Positions 11,601 through 25,676 of a stretch of 64,000 nt of DNA are shown here, piece after piece. The DNA is taken from the NCBI GenBank assembly GCA_015143295.1, contig CM026568.1:20218607-20282606 (forward strand). Reading direction: 5' to 3'. Source of the stretch: Tetracentron sinense (lineage: Eukaryota > Streptophyta > Magnoliopsida > Trochodendrales > Trochodendraceae). How positions within the stretch are numbered: the first letter of the stretch is position 1; every line of letters begins with the position of its first letter. Below the pieces are notes generated by a model. It did not search any database, had not been told where the DNA came from, and saw only the letters and a program-made list of their open reading frames with translations. The position numbers and the translations under genes were made by a program.

Positions 11601-14600
11601 TTGATGCGTAGTCTCTTTGAATTTTGAAGTCTTTAAGAGAGGATGGCCAGATATAGAGAAGCCATGGGGCTTGATTAATTATTGTTGGCTCAAGTCACTT
11701 TGTCTCTTGCAAATTCATCTATTCCTCTCTCTTTCTTTGTGTGTACTCTAGACTATAGCAAGAAGAAACATCTTCCACACAACTTTGACGTGAGTTCTAA
11801 AAATGCATTGGGGCCATCCAACTACATGGAGATACCAAATTGTACTAGGAAATGATGCCACATCTCCAACGCAAGCTCACAATGAAGGAGCAGGTGGTTG
11901 ACCGATTCCACATATTTCAAGCACATCACTGATCACACACATGTTTGAGAATGTCCATTTTCTACTAATGCAGTGGCCTATGATCATGATTTTATTTAGT
12001 GTTGCAATCCAAAGGAAGAAAGACACCTTGAAGGAATTGAGGCTTCTGTATGAGTCTAGCCGGGTAGGAGTCATGGCATTGTACCACGCATCCAACCATA
12101 TCAAGTGGTCCTCATTCAAGAATCTTCCTTTTGCATCCGATTCCTAAATCAATGATCAAATCTGCTTGAATCCAAGCTAATAATTTATAGGTCCCAATGA
12201 TTCGCATATCTCCTGAATGCTGACATCCAAACTGTCATCCCCTTGCCCTTTTTACCTAAACACCCTGTTCTAGAGGCCATAGCATACATCTCCAGAGAAC
12301 CCGAAGCACATGCCCATCCCCACACCACGAATCCTCCCAAAATCGGACCCTATTTTCTTATGCCAACTATGTATTGAGGTCCTTATAGGAATTTCTTTTT
12401 CACATTGCATATGCCCCTCTAGAGTCTAATGCCATAACCAGATATAACAACAACAGGTCCACTCTCCATTCTCAATCCCATATACACATATATATTCACA
12501 TTCATTGGTTATTGGTCTCCATAGGCTATTAATTTCATTTCCATATCTCCTTGGCCGTTTCTCAATAATGCTTTATTATCCACACTCTAGGAATTAGGAT
12601 TTTGAACCCAACCCTCCATTTTCTTTAGGGCTACAAATCTTCTTCCACTCAACCAATTGATACCTCCTCCTATTAGTATCATCCATTCAATTCCGCAAGA
12701 AATCCCTATGTAGTTTTCCAAACCTCGACATCGCTGAGTTTGGAATTGAAAACAATGACATAAAATAGGTGGGTAAACTTGCAAGAGTGTTGTGTATCAA
12801 CGCAATTTGTCCTCCTCTGACACGTACCCTTTGTCACAAGTGTAGACACTTTGTTTTGCCTGGTCTAGTGCTCAATGTCTAGTAAAATAGCCTCTATTCT
12901 TCCGATCATTCTTCTAAGTCTTTAAGGAAGGACCTACCCGGTAGGAATCTCTTATCGACCTCAGAAAACCCATCTTTATCCCTATAAACCCCTTTTGGCA
13001 CATCAAAACCCCGGGTCTTTTTGTCCATTTTCATGTGGGACTTAATTAGTAATCAGATTTTAAGCTTAGGAACCCCTTGAAGAACTCCGAAAGACTGTCC
13101 AAAATGCAAGGTACTTTGGGTATAGAGAAGTAAATAAGTTGTAATTTTTAACTTTATGACCAAAAATATAGTTGATTGTTTATAAGAAAATGACCAGCTC
13201 AATTTAGTCTACACTAAGATGGTTGTTTATGTAAAAAACAACCATTTCTTGTTCGTTGGATCCAAGCTGGTCGTTTACATTAATGACGATTAAGACATTT
13301 TACTTTATATTGGGCCGGTTGTTTATAAGACAAACGACGTAGATCTGAACTCTGACAAGTCTGTAACAATGTGTAACTAACTACGTGAGGAAAGATCTGA
13401 GGTGTGTCGTCACGTGGTTAGTTGCTGGACCGCAGTTAGGGTATAGGTCTGGTCGCCCCCATCAGTTTGAATAATGACATTGGTGTCCCCATTTGGTTAA
13501 GTGATTTTAGTCCCACATGGGAAAGGAGAGAAACCTCCCTCCCGTTATCTACCTATAAATTCCCCCATTCCTTCACCCATTTGAAGGACTATCAAACAAT
13601 CCTGAGAATAGCTAGGGATTTGCTAGACAATTCTAATGAATCCAAACTTGTAGTTATTTTTTTTGCCTTAGCCTCCCAGAGGGTTGTAAACCGAGCCGAG
13701 CTGGGCACTGCTTGAGCTTGGCTTGTTGAATATTTCATCTTTCTTGGGCTCGGCTCGAGCTCTGAAAGACTAGCTCGGCTCGGCTCAATAAGCTTTGAAT
13801 TCAGCAAGCAAAATATTTTTTGGTAGAATTTCAGCAATCTCAAGAGAGTTAACTCTTTTTTGGGGGCCGATAATGTCGTTTAGGGAATAAATGGTGGAGG
13901 ACAAGGAAAGGAGGAAATAAAATAATGCATTCCCTTGTTGGAAGCTAGAACTTGGACCTTGGAAGAGTGGTGGCTTTGGCGGGGACTGCAATGAGCTGCG
14001 GTTGGTTCTGTATTCCAAAAGGCCTCATGCCTAAACATGCATAGATATGGTACACTGTGTAATAAGATCATAATCTATCAAGGGTGGACTTAGTAGAATA
14101 GTAGCGGAGTAGAAGATATTTTTTCCCATACATTTATACTTTTTTTTTTTTTTATCGCAGTTCATGATCAAAAGTGACCAACTCCCAAAATTTGTTTTGC
14201 ATGCTTTCTTTAAGAGAATTCTGTATCTACACATTTAAGTTTAGTTGTGATAAAAAAGTGTTGTTTACATGCCTTTGTATGCATTCCATGCATATGGTTA
14301 GGTCATAATGGATGATTCTTGTGGATGGGTTTTTTTGATTCTCATGTTGTGCATTGAATTTGAAAATCTTACATTATCATTTATGTTAAAGAAGACCTGT
14401 TACTGTTTCAGAGTATCCAATGATCTAAATTTTGCTGAGAAAGTAGTTGGTGTTTTAGTTGAATCAGGGACTGAAATTCAAAATGGATCACAAGGTAACT
14501 TATGCAGTTTTCTGTTCATCATCTATGTTCTCTTACTGAGCTGAGGCAGGATGACAATCCGCATTGAAGTTATTGACAATGCCATCTGTTCTCCCTTGTA

Positions 14601-17600
14601 GGATTCTCTCCGGTTAACAAGTTTCCACAAGCTGAATTTGCTCCATACCAGAGCCTCAATTATGAATGGAACCCAGTTGTAAGTTATGATTTCTTTCGAT
14701 ATGCAAGAGATTCATTGATAGGAAGGGCAAACCCTATGTACTAAGCTGACAAGAAACTTCTGAGTTCTGACAAACACAATAAGTCCCTATAAATTACCTT
14801 CTATTAAGGCGACACAATTACACAAAAGGAATGATAAACTCCTCTCCTTAAAGTCAGTAGACTCAAGTCAATAAACTCTTCCGACCCATTTCCTATCTCT
14901 GTTTTGGATACCAACTTCTGTTGCGTCTCATTGGAAAGGATCCCAAGGATTTTTTTATGGAACGAGAGATTGACTCCAAAAAATATTATTTGGTATATTG
15001 AAAGTGAGTTTGTACTTTGTTGCACTAAAAAAATGTGGGGGGTCTTTTACTCTCAATATCAAATCTTTGAAAAATGTGAACCAGACACTGCTGGGTAAAT
15101 AGTTGTGGCGATTCGGGGAAGAGCAGGATAGTCTGTGGAGGGAGGTGGTAGTGGCACGGCATGGGGAGGTAAATAGATGGGATCCAAAAGAAGGGAGTGG
15201 CCTGTATGGGGTAGGGTTGTTGAAGGCAATCTTCAAAGTTAGTGAGGAGTTCTCGAAGTATATTAGATTTTCATGATCCAGACCTCATAAATGGAGGGGA
15301 ATGCTGTAAACCTGATCCAAAACTCACCTTTTCTTCTCACTTTGCTGAAAATGTGCATTTTTGGGCCCCAAACATTCAATAAGAGGAAAGCTTCACGAAA
15401 GAATCTCTTCCATAAAGTTGAGAATTTTTTTGGCCTCACTTTCAAAGGGGAACATGGAGAGAATTAGCTCCTACGGCAGTTACTTCACTGAACCTTTAAG
15501 TGACCATCCATTTTCTGTTGGCCTGTGTCTGAAGCTCTTCAATATCTCCCACCCACCTATCGAAGGTGCCTACTAAAACAGTGCAGAAATGATTTCCTCT
15601 TCTCAATGATGGCTGGATCGAACTCCACTTATCTTTCTTCCCTTCTGGTTGATGCTTTTCATACATCATCATTCGTCCAATAGGGTATAAAGGCAGCTCG
15701 TTATAGCTCTCGACTCTGAAAAGAGCCCGAGAGGGAGATTGCTCCCTGCTATTGATTTTGTGGAAATGGTTGGAACCCTATGTAATGAAAAGAACGATGG
15801 ATGCTATGTTTCTCCAGGAAATTTCCATGGAGTTGATTCGGAGATCTCAGAAAACCTTGTTGATTCACTCTGGATTCTCCATATTGACCCCTGGTCCACT
15901 GCGGTCGAAGATATCGATGATTAATCATGGGTCTTAAGGTGTGAATGCGATTAACACTGGCATAAGGTTTGATAGTCTTGAATGGTTAAAGTTAAGTCAG
16001 CTACTAATTTTCCAATCACTACTTGTGTCATTTATCCATAAAGCCGAAGTAATGAGCCACCTCCTGATGGACATATCCGAAGTAATAGCAGTTGGTTGAT
16101 CTTAACAATCCCAATTAGATGCTTAACTTTGCAAGGTCATTAAAATTACAAGAGTGAGGCAAATAGTTAAGTAATGAGCCACCTCCTCATGGGACATATC
16201 CTAAGGTATAGCGATTGGTTGATCTTAACAATCCAAATTAGATGCTTAACTTTGATAGGTCATTAAAATTACAAGCGCAAGGCAAATAATTCCTTGGTAT
16301 TATTTTGGGGCTATGAGTCATCCAAGAGGTATTAACCTGAATGGTCCAAATTGGTGGCACACTTACCTATTCGATGAATAATAGCTGAAACCCTGATTTG
16401 TCCATTTTTATAAGGCAATCAAGTGATTGAGCTTGAAGGTGTTTGTTTTGGTGAGACCACCGAATTGGTGAATTTAGGCAACCGGAATTTCCTTTCCATG
16501 TTCTTTTATAGGCAAAAGTAACATGTCAATATTTGCAGGGATCCGGTATTATGTGGAACAGCTACAATTTTCCAGTATTCTTACTCTCCCGAGATAGCAC
16601 ACTGATCCTGCAAAAGGTAATGAGGGGGGTTTTTTTTGGTTAAATTTCTATATCTTTTGTACGAGTTTGTGGTTCTGGATAACTGGTGCTACAGATTGCT
16701 ATAACCATTTGGTTTTTGAAGGTTCGTTCTGTATTTTTTTTCCCTTGGTTCTGTAACTCATGCTTCTTGGTTTTGGAAACTGCTATTATCATCATCCCAT
16801 TGAATGAAAATTATCTGCATCTTTATGGAGTCATTAACTGCACTTTTTACGGATGATAGCCTTGGTTTATTCATTTAAGCTTATGCTGCCACTGATATGT
16901 GCAGATTGCCATTAAGAATGAGAAGCAAAAGAAAGCATATACTGTAGACGTGGCTGAGTTTGATCTAGTGATGCAGGTATAATGTTCTGTTACAGAATTT
17001 TTTATTTCATTTATAATATCTTCCATTAATTTAAATTATATCCACTGTTAAATGATTATCGTTAGTTATATTCTTCGCAAGGTTTATATGATCTTCCACT
17101 GTTTAATGATCTATAATACACCTGGCCTTGATTAGACAACAAAGGCTGGAACTCATGATTCAGAATCTTGTCTGCAAGAACAGTCTTGTCTTCCTTTAGG
17201 TGGATACAGGTGAGTTTTTTTCAGGGTTTTCACATTTTCATTGCTGTAGTTAATAGCATTTTGGTTTGCAACCAATAGATGTTGTTGATAAGAAGTGTAA
17301 CCATGCAGGATGGTAAATTAATTTCTATACAAGTACTGTTTGCCCCATTTACTTTTCCTTCGCATACAGAAACCAGATAAATTCACTGAAAACATTGATT
17401 TTACATAGATGATCTGAATATAAGTTTGTTTTCCAGATACTGGTTAGGATAGGATGATTGGTTTTGGGTAGCTAGGAGAATAATAAATGGCCTTGGTGGT
17501 TTGGGGGTGCAATAAATTTACTTTGGTAAATGAAAGGAGACAACTTACATGTGCTGCACTGGAAAATCATTATATAACAGACAAATAATATTTTAATGCA

Positions 17601-20600
17601 TGGTGAATGTTTTAATTAGGGACTTCAATTTGCCTAATCAGATGCGACTCTGGCGAGATTATATAACCCCTTGGTGGGCCAAAGAGGGGACGAGAGACAT
17701 GAATCGGTTATGTAAGTGACATGGCTGATTCACACTCATATTTTAGATATAAGTTTTCCTGCGTCTCAGTTGGGTTGGCACCTACTCATCTCAGATTGGG
17801 TGTCGGATGAATGGGTTGGTGACGACAAATATGGTGCAAAGACCCCCATTTAACTTTTATCAAAACTCATCCAAGAATTGGAGACAACTTACAAGTGATT
17901 GATAATAAATAATGACCAGGGAATATAGTTTATCTCCAAGGAGGGGATGAGAGACATGAATCGGTTATGCAAGTGACATGGCTGATTCACAATCATATTT
18001 TAGATATAAGTTTTCCTGCGTCTCAGTTGGGTTGGCACCTACTCATATCAGATTGGGTGTCGGATGAATGGGTTGGTGACGACAAATATGGTGCAAAGAC
18101 CCCCATTTAACTTTTATCAAAACTCATCCAAGAATTGAAGACAACTTACAAGTGATTGATAATAAATTATGACCAGGGAATATAGTTTATCCCTTGATGC
18201 CAAGGTTCTGGGCTATAACTTGTTGGGGCATTGCCCACCTCCCTTTTCGGTGGTTGGGCAACCAGTTTTTCTATGGGGAACACGTTGAGTCCTTGACAAA
18301 TGCTGGAAATCCATTGATGACATTGCTGCAATGTGCAGTGTCTATGTTCTACAAGCAAGAACAGGAAGGTTGCATGTGAAAGAAATGCAGGGATTCACTC
18401 CATCTGCTATTGAGTGACGTGTTATTGAAATTGCCTTATGCATTTTCTGATTTATGAACTTTTTTATGCCATTATTTAATCACGAGCTTGTCTTTTTATG
18501 CACCTATCATAAATTGATAAAGTATGACTAATATAAAAAGAATGTTTTACTAGGTTTAGCATTTAATTCCATGTTTCTGAAATCTGAAGGGCAGTGTGTG
18601 GTCTTCACTCCCACCGATTAATATTTCATCCTCAAAACGGACCAAGCCCCTCTTGTTGGCAGTGGCATCTATGGATTCTGCTTCATTTTTCCGTGACAAA
18701 AGTATTGGTGCAGATTCTCCTTTATCGGTACGTTCAAGTCTGTTAATGCAAAATTGCTCATTATTGAAGCCAATTTATTTTGCCATGATGCTTCCTCTGC
18801 CTTGAAGTAATGCAAATACGTAATTTTGGAACAATGTCCAGGGATTGATTTCGTTGCTGGCAGCAGTTGATGCTCTTTCTCATATTGATCGTTTAAATGA
18901 CCTTAGCAAACAGGTGTGTATAAGCTTAAAAGTCTTTGCATAAAATTCAGTTACACATTCAGCTCGATTTTAAGCTTCTTGTTTATAGTTTATCTATAAG
19001 CCCTCCTTTTGTTGAGAAATAAATGACCATTGTTTTAGTTTGTAGACCTTTTTTTTTGTCACTGTAGTTCTTATTGTCTTATTACTGTATGTATAGGAGC
19101 ATAATTATAGATGACTTTGATGCTAACTTAGTTTTGCTTATCACTAATTGGTGGTTGGACTTTACTCTTTAGGAGAATGGATGTAAAAATATTGTAAGAG
19201 ATTTATCTTTCTAGCACGACAATTTGATTGTTTATTGTTTCCCATCTGATTCAATACTGAGTCATGAAATATATCCAGGTCCTTTTACTTTTTAGTGGCT
19301 CTAACTTCCTTTACGAAAACATGATGCTTAGGATCTGTTTGTTGACTTTGTTCAATATGAAAAGCCTTGAAAAATTTAACCCCTAATTTCTTTGTTTTCA
19401 GTGAGTTTAATCACTTTCACCACTTAAATTCTCTTAATAAATGGGGTAAATTTTTGGCTATTTAAGGGATGTGACTGCGATAAAGCCGACACTTATCACT
19501 TCTCTAAGGTCCGAAAATCTTTAAGAACTTGATATTTGGCAATCTTAAGAGAGATTCTATCAATGTTCAGAGGTTCAAATGATGTGAATTGAATTAGTGG
19601 AAGGGAAATTGATGTTGCCGTAAGTAGGGGGTCCTATGTTTTAGGCCTTAAACCATGGGGATAATCGGATCGAACCTGATTATTGGGGAACTTTGGAAGG
19701 GAATTGGGATTTTAGGGTTGAGAAAAGAAATAAAAAAATCAAAGTTGAATGGGATTTATAGAGTTAGGAGAAGGAGAAGTGTAGCATTAGTGTGAATTCT
19801 AGAATTGAGTATTTAAGAGAACAGAATTCATGAACGGAAAATTAGGAAATAAGAGATCCTAGAAGAAGAATATCTAGAAGCATGAAATAAGAACAATTAA
19901 AGGAATATAAAATAAGAAGTAATTGAAGTAGAATTTTACCACTTCCCTAGATGATACACCAAAGGGCTTGTTTGAATTAGTACCAAACATTGTTCTAAAA
20001 CTCATCGACTCAAAACTCGGTCAATTCGACTCGACAGTATTTCGAGTCGAGTCATTGCAAAACTCAGTCCTAACCGATTTTGATGAGTTACTCAGCCAAG
20101 TTGAGTCAACCAAGTCTCATAAAGGCAGATCTGTCATTTGAAATATATAAAATGAGAAGGGATTAGGGCTCCCATTCGAAGGCCGAAGCAGGAAGAAGAG
20201 CGAGGAGGCTCCCTCCCTCTCTGCCTCTCTTCAGCCAATAGTTACTCCCTCCCTCTCTTCGGTTATGCTCCCTTGGCTCTCATTGAAGCCCTTCCTCTCA
20301 CTCTCTCTCACTTTCCTTATCTCTCTCTAGTCTCTACTCCCTCTCACACAATTTCCTCTCTCAACTCCCTGTATCCCTATTCCCTCTAATTCTCTCTCTC
20401 TCTAACTCCTCTCTTTTTTACATTTTAATTCATATATTTTAGGCATATTTTTCATTAATATTTAATTTATACCATATATTTAATTACATATAATAGATAT
20501 TAAGAGAATTTTATATTTTTTCGAGTTTGAGGTGTCATGACTTGTTCGAGTCTTGACTGAGTTTTTGAGTTGACCTGACTCAGTAAGGTTTCGAGTCGAG

Positions 20601-23600
20601 TTTCTGAGTTTTAGAACATTGGCACCAAAAAAGAGAGGAAGAAAATCAACCTTCAAGAACTAGAAGATTAACACTTCAATGACAATAACTTGATTTAGCA
20701 CCATAGATCTCAAACAACTTCAGAATGTTCATCAACTCAAAACTTCTGAATTAAAGAAGGTTTGCACTCATATTTATAAGGAGGAGGGTATAGCCATCCA
20801 ACCCTTTTCTGCATAAAATAGGACTCTTAACTAATAATGTCATCTAATGAAATTAAGAAAGGCTTTTGAAGGAACCCAAACTCTACATAGATTCTAAATC
20901 AACTAAAAAATTGCTACAAATTAGTAAATTACTATTAATAATAAATACCAAAGGACTCTCAAATAGGGTTGTCAGTTTGGCCCAATGTGAGGATACCTGG
21001 CTCGGCCCAGCCCTCAAAAACCTACAAAATCGAGGAATTTTACAATCCATAAAGCTTGCAGGTCCAGGCGGGCCCAAAAAAACTAAGACCACAGACATGA
21101 GGTCCAGGCTTGGGCAACACCCACTAAAGCCCGGCCTGGCTCGGCTCAGCCCAACCCTCATTATCTATATATAGTAATATAGACTATATTTATTTTAAGT
21201 TTTAACTTAAAAAATGACCTATATAACCCTCTTTAACGGAATATTTATTGGGTTACAATAATAATTTCATTACAATATCCCCTACTTAAATGCCACCCAC
21301 CATCAAGAGACTTTTAAATATCTAATCTATCTCACCCTTTTCTAATACTCTCCCATCTCTGTTGTCGGCCTTCGCCCATCGCCATCGATTCTCTCATCTA
21401 CAATTCTCTCTTACTTGGACTCTGGCACTCTTTCTCATGTACAGTTCTCTTTGTTATGCTCTTAGGCTCTCTATTATGCTCTCTCTCCTTATATATAGTT
21501 CACTCTCCCTCCCTCATCTTTGGCTGGCAGATCCTCTATCTTCGGTTGCTTTGGTTTGACCAAGGTTTGTCCACCATTTTTTTTTTTAACTTCATCTGTG
21601 CTGCTCTTTGGGTTGCAATTGCATTGTCGGTCCCAAGACTGGATAAAGGAGGAGGGTTGATGTCAGGTTGGTAGCCCGGTGATTGTTTAGAGAAAAAAAT
21701 TGATAATTATCATGACAAAAAACAAGTTTTTCATTATCTTCTTTTTAAGCACAAGCACGGCCCATGCCCAGGCCTGACCCTGAGGGTAGGGCTGGTCCCA
21801 GCTAGTTCAGGCCCTATGTGGGATTGGGCTTGACCCATACAAGTGAGGGCTGGGTCTGGACAGATCCTGAGCCCGGCCCATTGACATCCCTACTCTCAAA
21901 CCAAGTTTTTTTTGGTTGAAGTGGTAATCTAAACACACACACACACATCAGACTTAAGGTAACCGCTTGGGCTCTCAAACCAAGTTAGGACTCCTATCAT
22001 CGAACAACTATTTTTTCCCTAAAATACTTCCGACTTTTAACAATTCAAAATGAATTTTAAACAACCTCAAACATCTAGTAAAATATTCCCAAGACAACTC
22101 AAAATGAAAGAATTAAAAACGGAATCTAAATAACTGAGGAAACTAAAGTGACAGAAATTACAGAGTTGCCGCTGGTTTGGGTGAAATTGGGGCTCTCTCA
22201 AACTAGGAGGGATCTGGGAGAGTTACCTTAGCCTCCTCATATGGTTTCCAATACCCTACCGTGCGGCTGGGGTAGTAGGACAAAGTGGGTCCAGGTGATT
22301 CCCACATGAGAAACCCTCTCTGAAACCAATTCACATGGGCTGAACTGTGACTTTGATTATGGGCCTCTGAAAACTCAAACATAAGCTTTTGATGATGCTG
22401 AATTGGATGGCCTAACAGGCTTGGCTTTGATTCAACAGCTGTGGGCTTTGATTCTATTCTTCTTGAGCATAAGAAATATAATGAATGAAAGGAATGATAT
22501 TTTAGCGAGAATCGCTGATTCAAACAGAAGGTTTTGGTACTCATGGTTGATATCTTGGTCAGATGATAAATGATAATGCATTGTGATTTATAAATGGCGA
22601 TAAAGTTTTAATAAATAAGCATTATATGTGCTGTCTTCAGGGTTTTTTTCATCTTCATAATTACATTATGTTCTTCACTGAGTTTCTATTTTTTAATATA
22701 TGCAGCTTGTTTTTATGGTTTTCACTGGAGAAGCTTGGGGTTACCTTGGTAGCCGGAGATTTCTAGCTGAACTCGATATGCACTCGGAAGCTGTTAATGG
22801 CCTTAACAGCACATTAATCGAGCTGGTATTCTTCTTATCTTCTCGGTAAATTTGTACTTCTAGAAAATATATCTATAATGTGTAACAGTTTTGCTATTTT
22901 CTGCATCATAACGCTACTTGAATTTGTCTGCTTGTTATTCTTTCCTATATAGAAGTCAAAAGAATTAAATCTGATGGTGTGGTAGGTTCGTTTTCATACT
23001 TTGAGGACTTTATATTTTCATGTTAATTGATTTTTGAACAAGGTTCTGAAGCTGTCTTTTAGACTTGGTAATAAATCTTGCCGAAACCGTTACAAAAGGT
23101 TTCGGTAATACCTGGACCGATACGAGCCACGTTATGTTTCTGAATGACCATTGCAAAATGTTTGATGCTATATTACATACCATGAGTTTTAGAAACTTAT
23201 TATATCTCACTTCGTTTAAAAATTTTACCTTCTCCCCCTCTCAAAGCCAAATATAACCACTCAATCTTTTTTTATTTGGATTGTAAACGAGAATTACGCT
23301 ATGAATCAACAATTTGAATCTTCACCACCCACTTTTGGAAAAAATAAATCAGTTTGGGGATTCTTTATTGGGTAAGATTTATGAACTTTTTTCAATGATT
23401 GTCTATTAGTTAATGTGTTTTAAAAAGTGTAGAACATTGATTTATGGATTTTAAATGAAATCACTGAATTCACCAATCAAAAAAAATAATGAAATCACAG
23501 AATCTATGATGATTTGGGTTATACTTTTACATTTTTTTCTCATAATGTCTTAATTATGATACATTAGTATTTTCGTGATAATATGTATTTGTTTTTGTTG

Positions 23601-25630
23601 GTATATTAAAACTAAACTGTTTTCTTTAATTTTACATTAATCTCATAATGTGTTAATATGCATTTTAGCATGAGATAAAGTGGTTTTGCACATGCTCAAT
23701 TTGGTCTATCTGATAAGCCTATATCTGTGGAGTGGTAAATGGCTAAAACTTTAAGTTGTATATGATATTATGATCTGATTTGTGAAGATCAATATCATTG
23801 TCAAGAACAGTATTTAATGGTTTTTGTCATATCGAAGGACTAGTTGAAGGTAATCAGGCAGGTTCATATGATCTGGAGAAATCCATGTGTTAATAACAAA
23901 AAGGCATAATATCTGTAGTTTCCATCCAATCCACATCACAGCTTGATGTGTTTGGCCATGTTTTAAAACATGAATTAGAGGTTACTTGCCAAGGGGCTGA
24001 GTTTCATCAATTAGGCAGACCGGCGGGCTGAAAACAGTCTACCAAATGACATTGGCAGATGTCACAAACAAAATAATAAAGTTATATATATTTAAAAACA
24101 ACTTCTAAAGCCTCTTGCTCCCTTTGTCTGTGCAGGTCCTCTCTTCCAACCCCCCCCCTCTCTCTCTCTATCCCTGGTCTTATCCTGCAAGTGTAATAAT
24201 ATTTTTTTAAACCTTTGCTAGCATATTAAGGCACAGACCTGGCTCGTTCAACATGAGCCATCCAGGGCAAGCGGTTATATGGTTTGACCATCCAGGTCAG
24301 CAGTTCTGGCCTGTTTTGGTGCACATTTCCAGGTCAGGGTCAGATTGAACCGTTCGGGGACCCTGTTCCTGGATCTTCCATTCTGTATTGGTGCTGAAAC
24401 ACTGGTTTTTGGGACAATGTTGTTTATCAAACTTCCAATGAGTGAAGTCTACTCCAACACTAATTAAGCCTTCTTTTGTTTTATTGTGTTTCTATGTACT
24501 TTGGATTTGGAGTTACATGGAAAACTAGATGCCCTCACCTGAGAAAGTGTTTATCTTGAATACATCGCTTTCTTCAGTGCCTCGAGAACCTATCATTAGA
24601 TAGCATAGCTGACATTTGGAGAAGCCAAGGAGTGAACTTGACTTCCAAAAGGAACTAATTAGGGTGCTGTAAGATATGCAGATCTATGGCTTGACCATTA
24701 TCAACAGTAATGAGTTTCGGAGCAAATTTGTTGCGACCTCTATGTTCCTTTCTCAATCAGGACAGTTACCTATTCCTATATCTGTACATGGCAGCAGGTC
24801 TTCACTCTTCAGAGCTTCTATATTTAGATTCACTAACTTGGTCTGCACTTTCCAGAGTCGTGGTGGCAAATTATACTATATACTATAGAAATAGGGTGCC
24901 TATGTGGCATAGCTCATTGCTCTCCATTCTCTTTAGGTTGATGTCAAGTCATTTGCTTACCCACCAATAAAATACAACATAGCTCACTTAGAACAAGAAA
25001 AGACAAGCCATATCAACACACATAGATGATTTTGGTGGAATAGGTTAAAAGTGGGTCCCATTGGTTAAAATTGTCAGAATTAATTATATTAAATACAATT
25101 AGTTGAACTAAAAGTTTCTTTCCCTGGACTACTCTTGCTCTCTCTCTAATTCTATTAATTAAAGTCAAGTAGGTTGGTGGACAAGTGGCAGCCCCATAGA
25201 TAGATTTGAGGCAATAGAGAGAAAATGTGGTTTGAGTCCTTGCAAAAGGGTGAGTAGGATTTACTCATGGAATGTATTAGTAGTTATGAGATGGTTTTTC
25301 AAATTGATTTTAATTTAAAGGGAAGAGCAAACGTCCATGTGGTCAGTGGGCCCAAAACATGGCCTACAAGATAACATCTCCCATTGGTCATACATATATT
25401 AGGTGGACAAGAGTTCCTAGCCATTGATAATATATTGTTGGGTCACTGTGATCACCCTACATGAAATATTAACTACACATGTAGTACATATAATACTTCG
25501 AAGCGCCGTAAACTAAGTTTCAATAAAAATTCTTTATTATTGCCAAATTTCTTTTGCTATGTCCTAATAATATTGTTGTACTCATTTGTTTTCTTTTGAT
25601 ATTTTTGTGCATCACACAAGGTGTCAGCTG

Positions 25631-25676
<46 letters not shown>

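Noticed and set aside
22203-22544. 113-codon minus-strand frame in nicastrin intron 10
   Set aside because: No recognisable motif; no flanking exons or repeat ends. Left unannotated.
24676-24970. Open frames that could be a missed nicastrin exon between exons 11 and 12
   Set aside because: Exon 11 joins exon 12 directly in phase 0 and gives the expected conserved sequence, so no exon is missing.
25165-25250. A- and B-box-like words (GGACAAGTGGC, GGTTTGAGTCC) in nicastrin intron 11
   Set aside because: Spacing suggests a SINE head, but there is no tail or target duplication, so it was not annotated.
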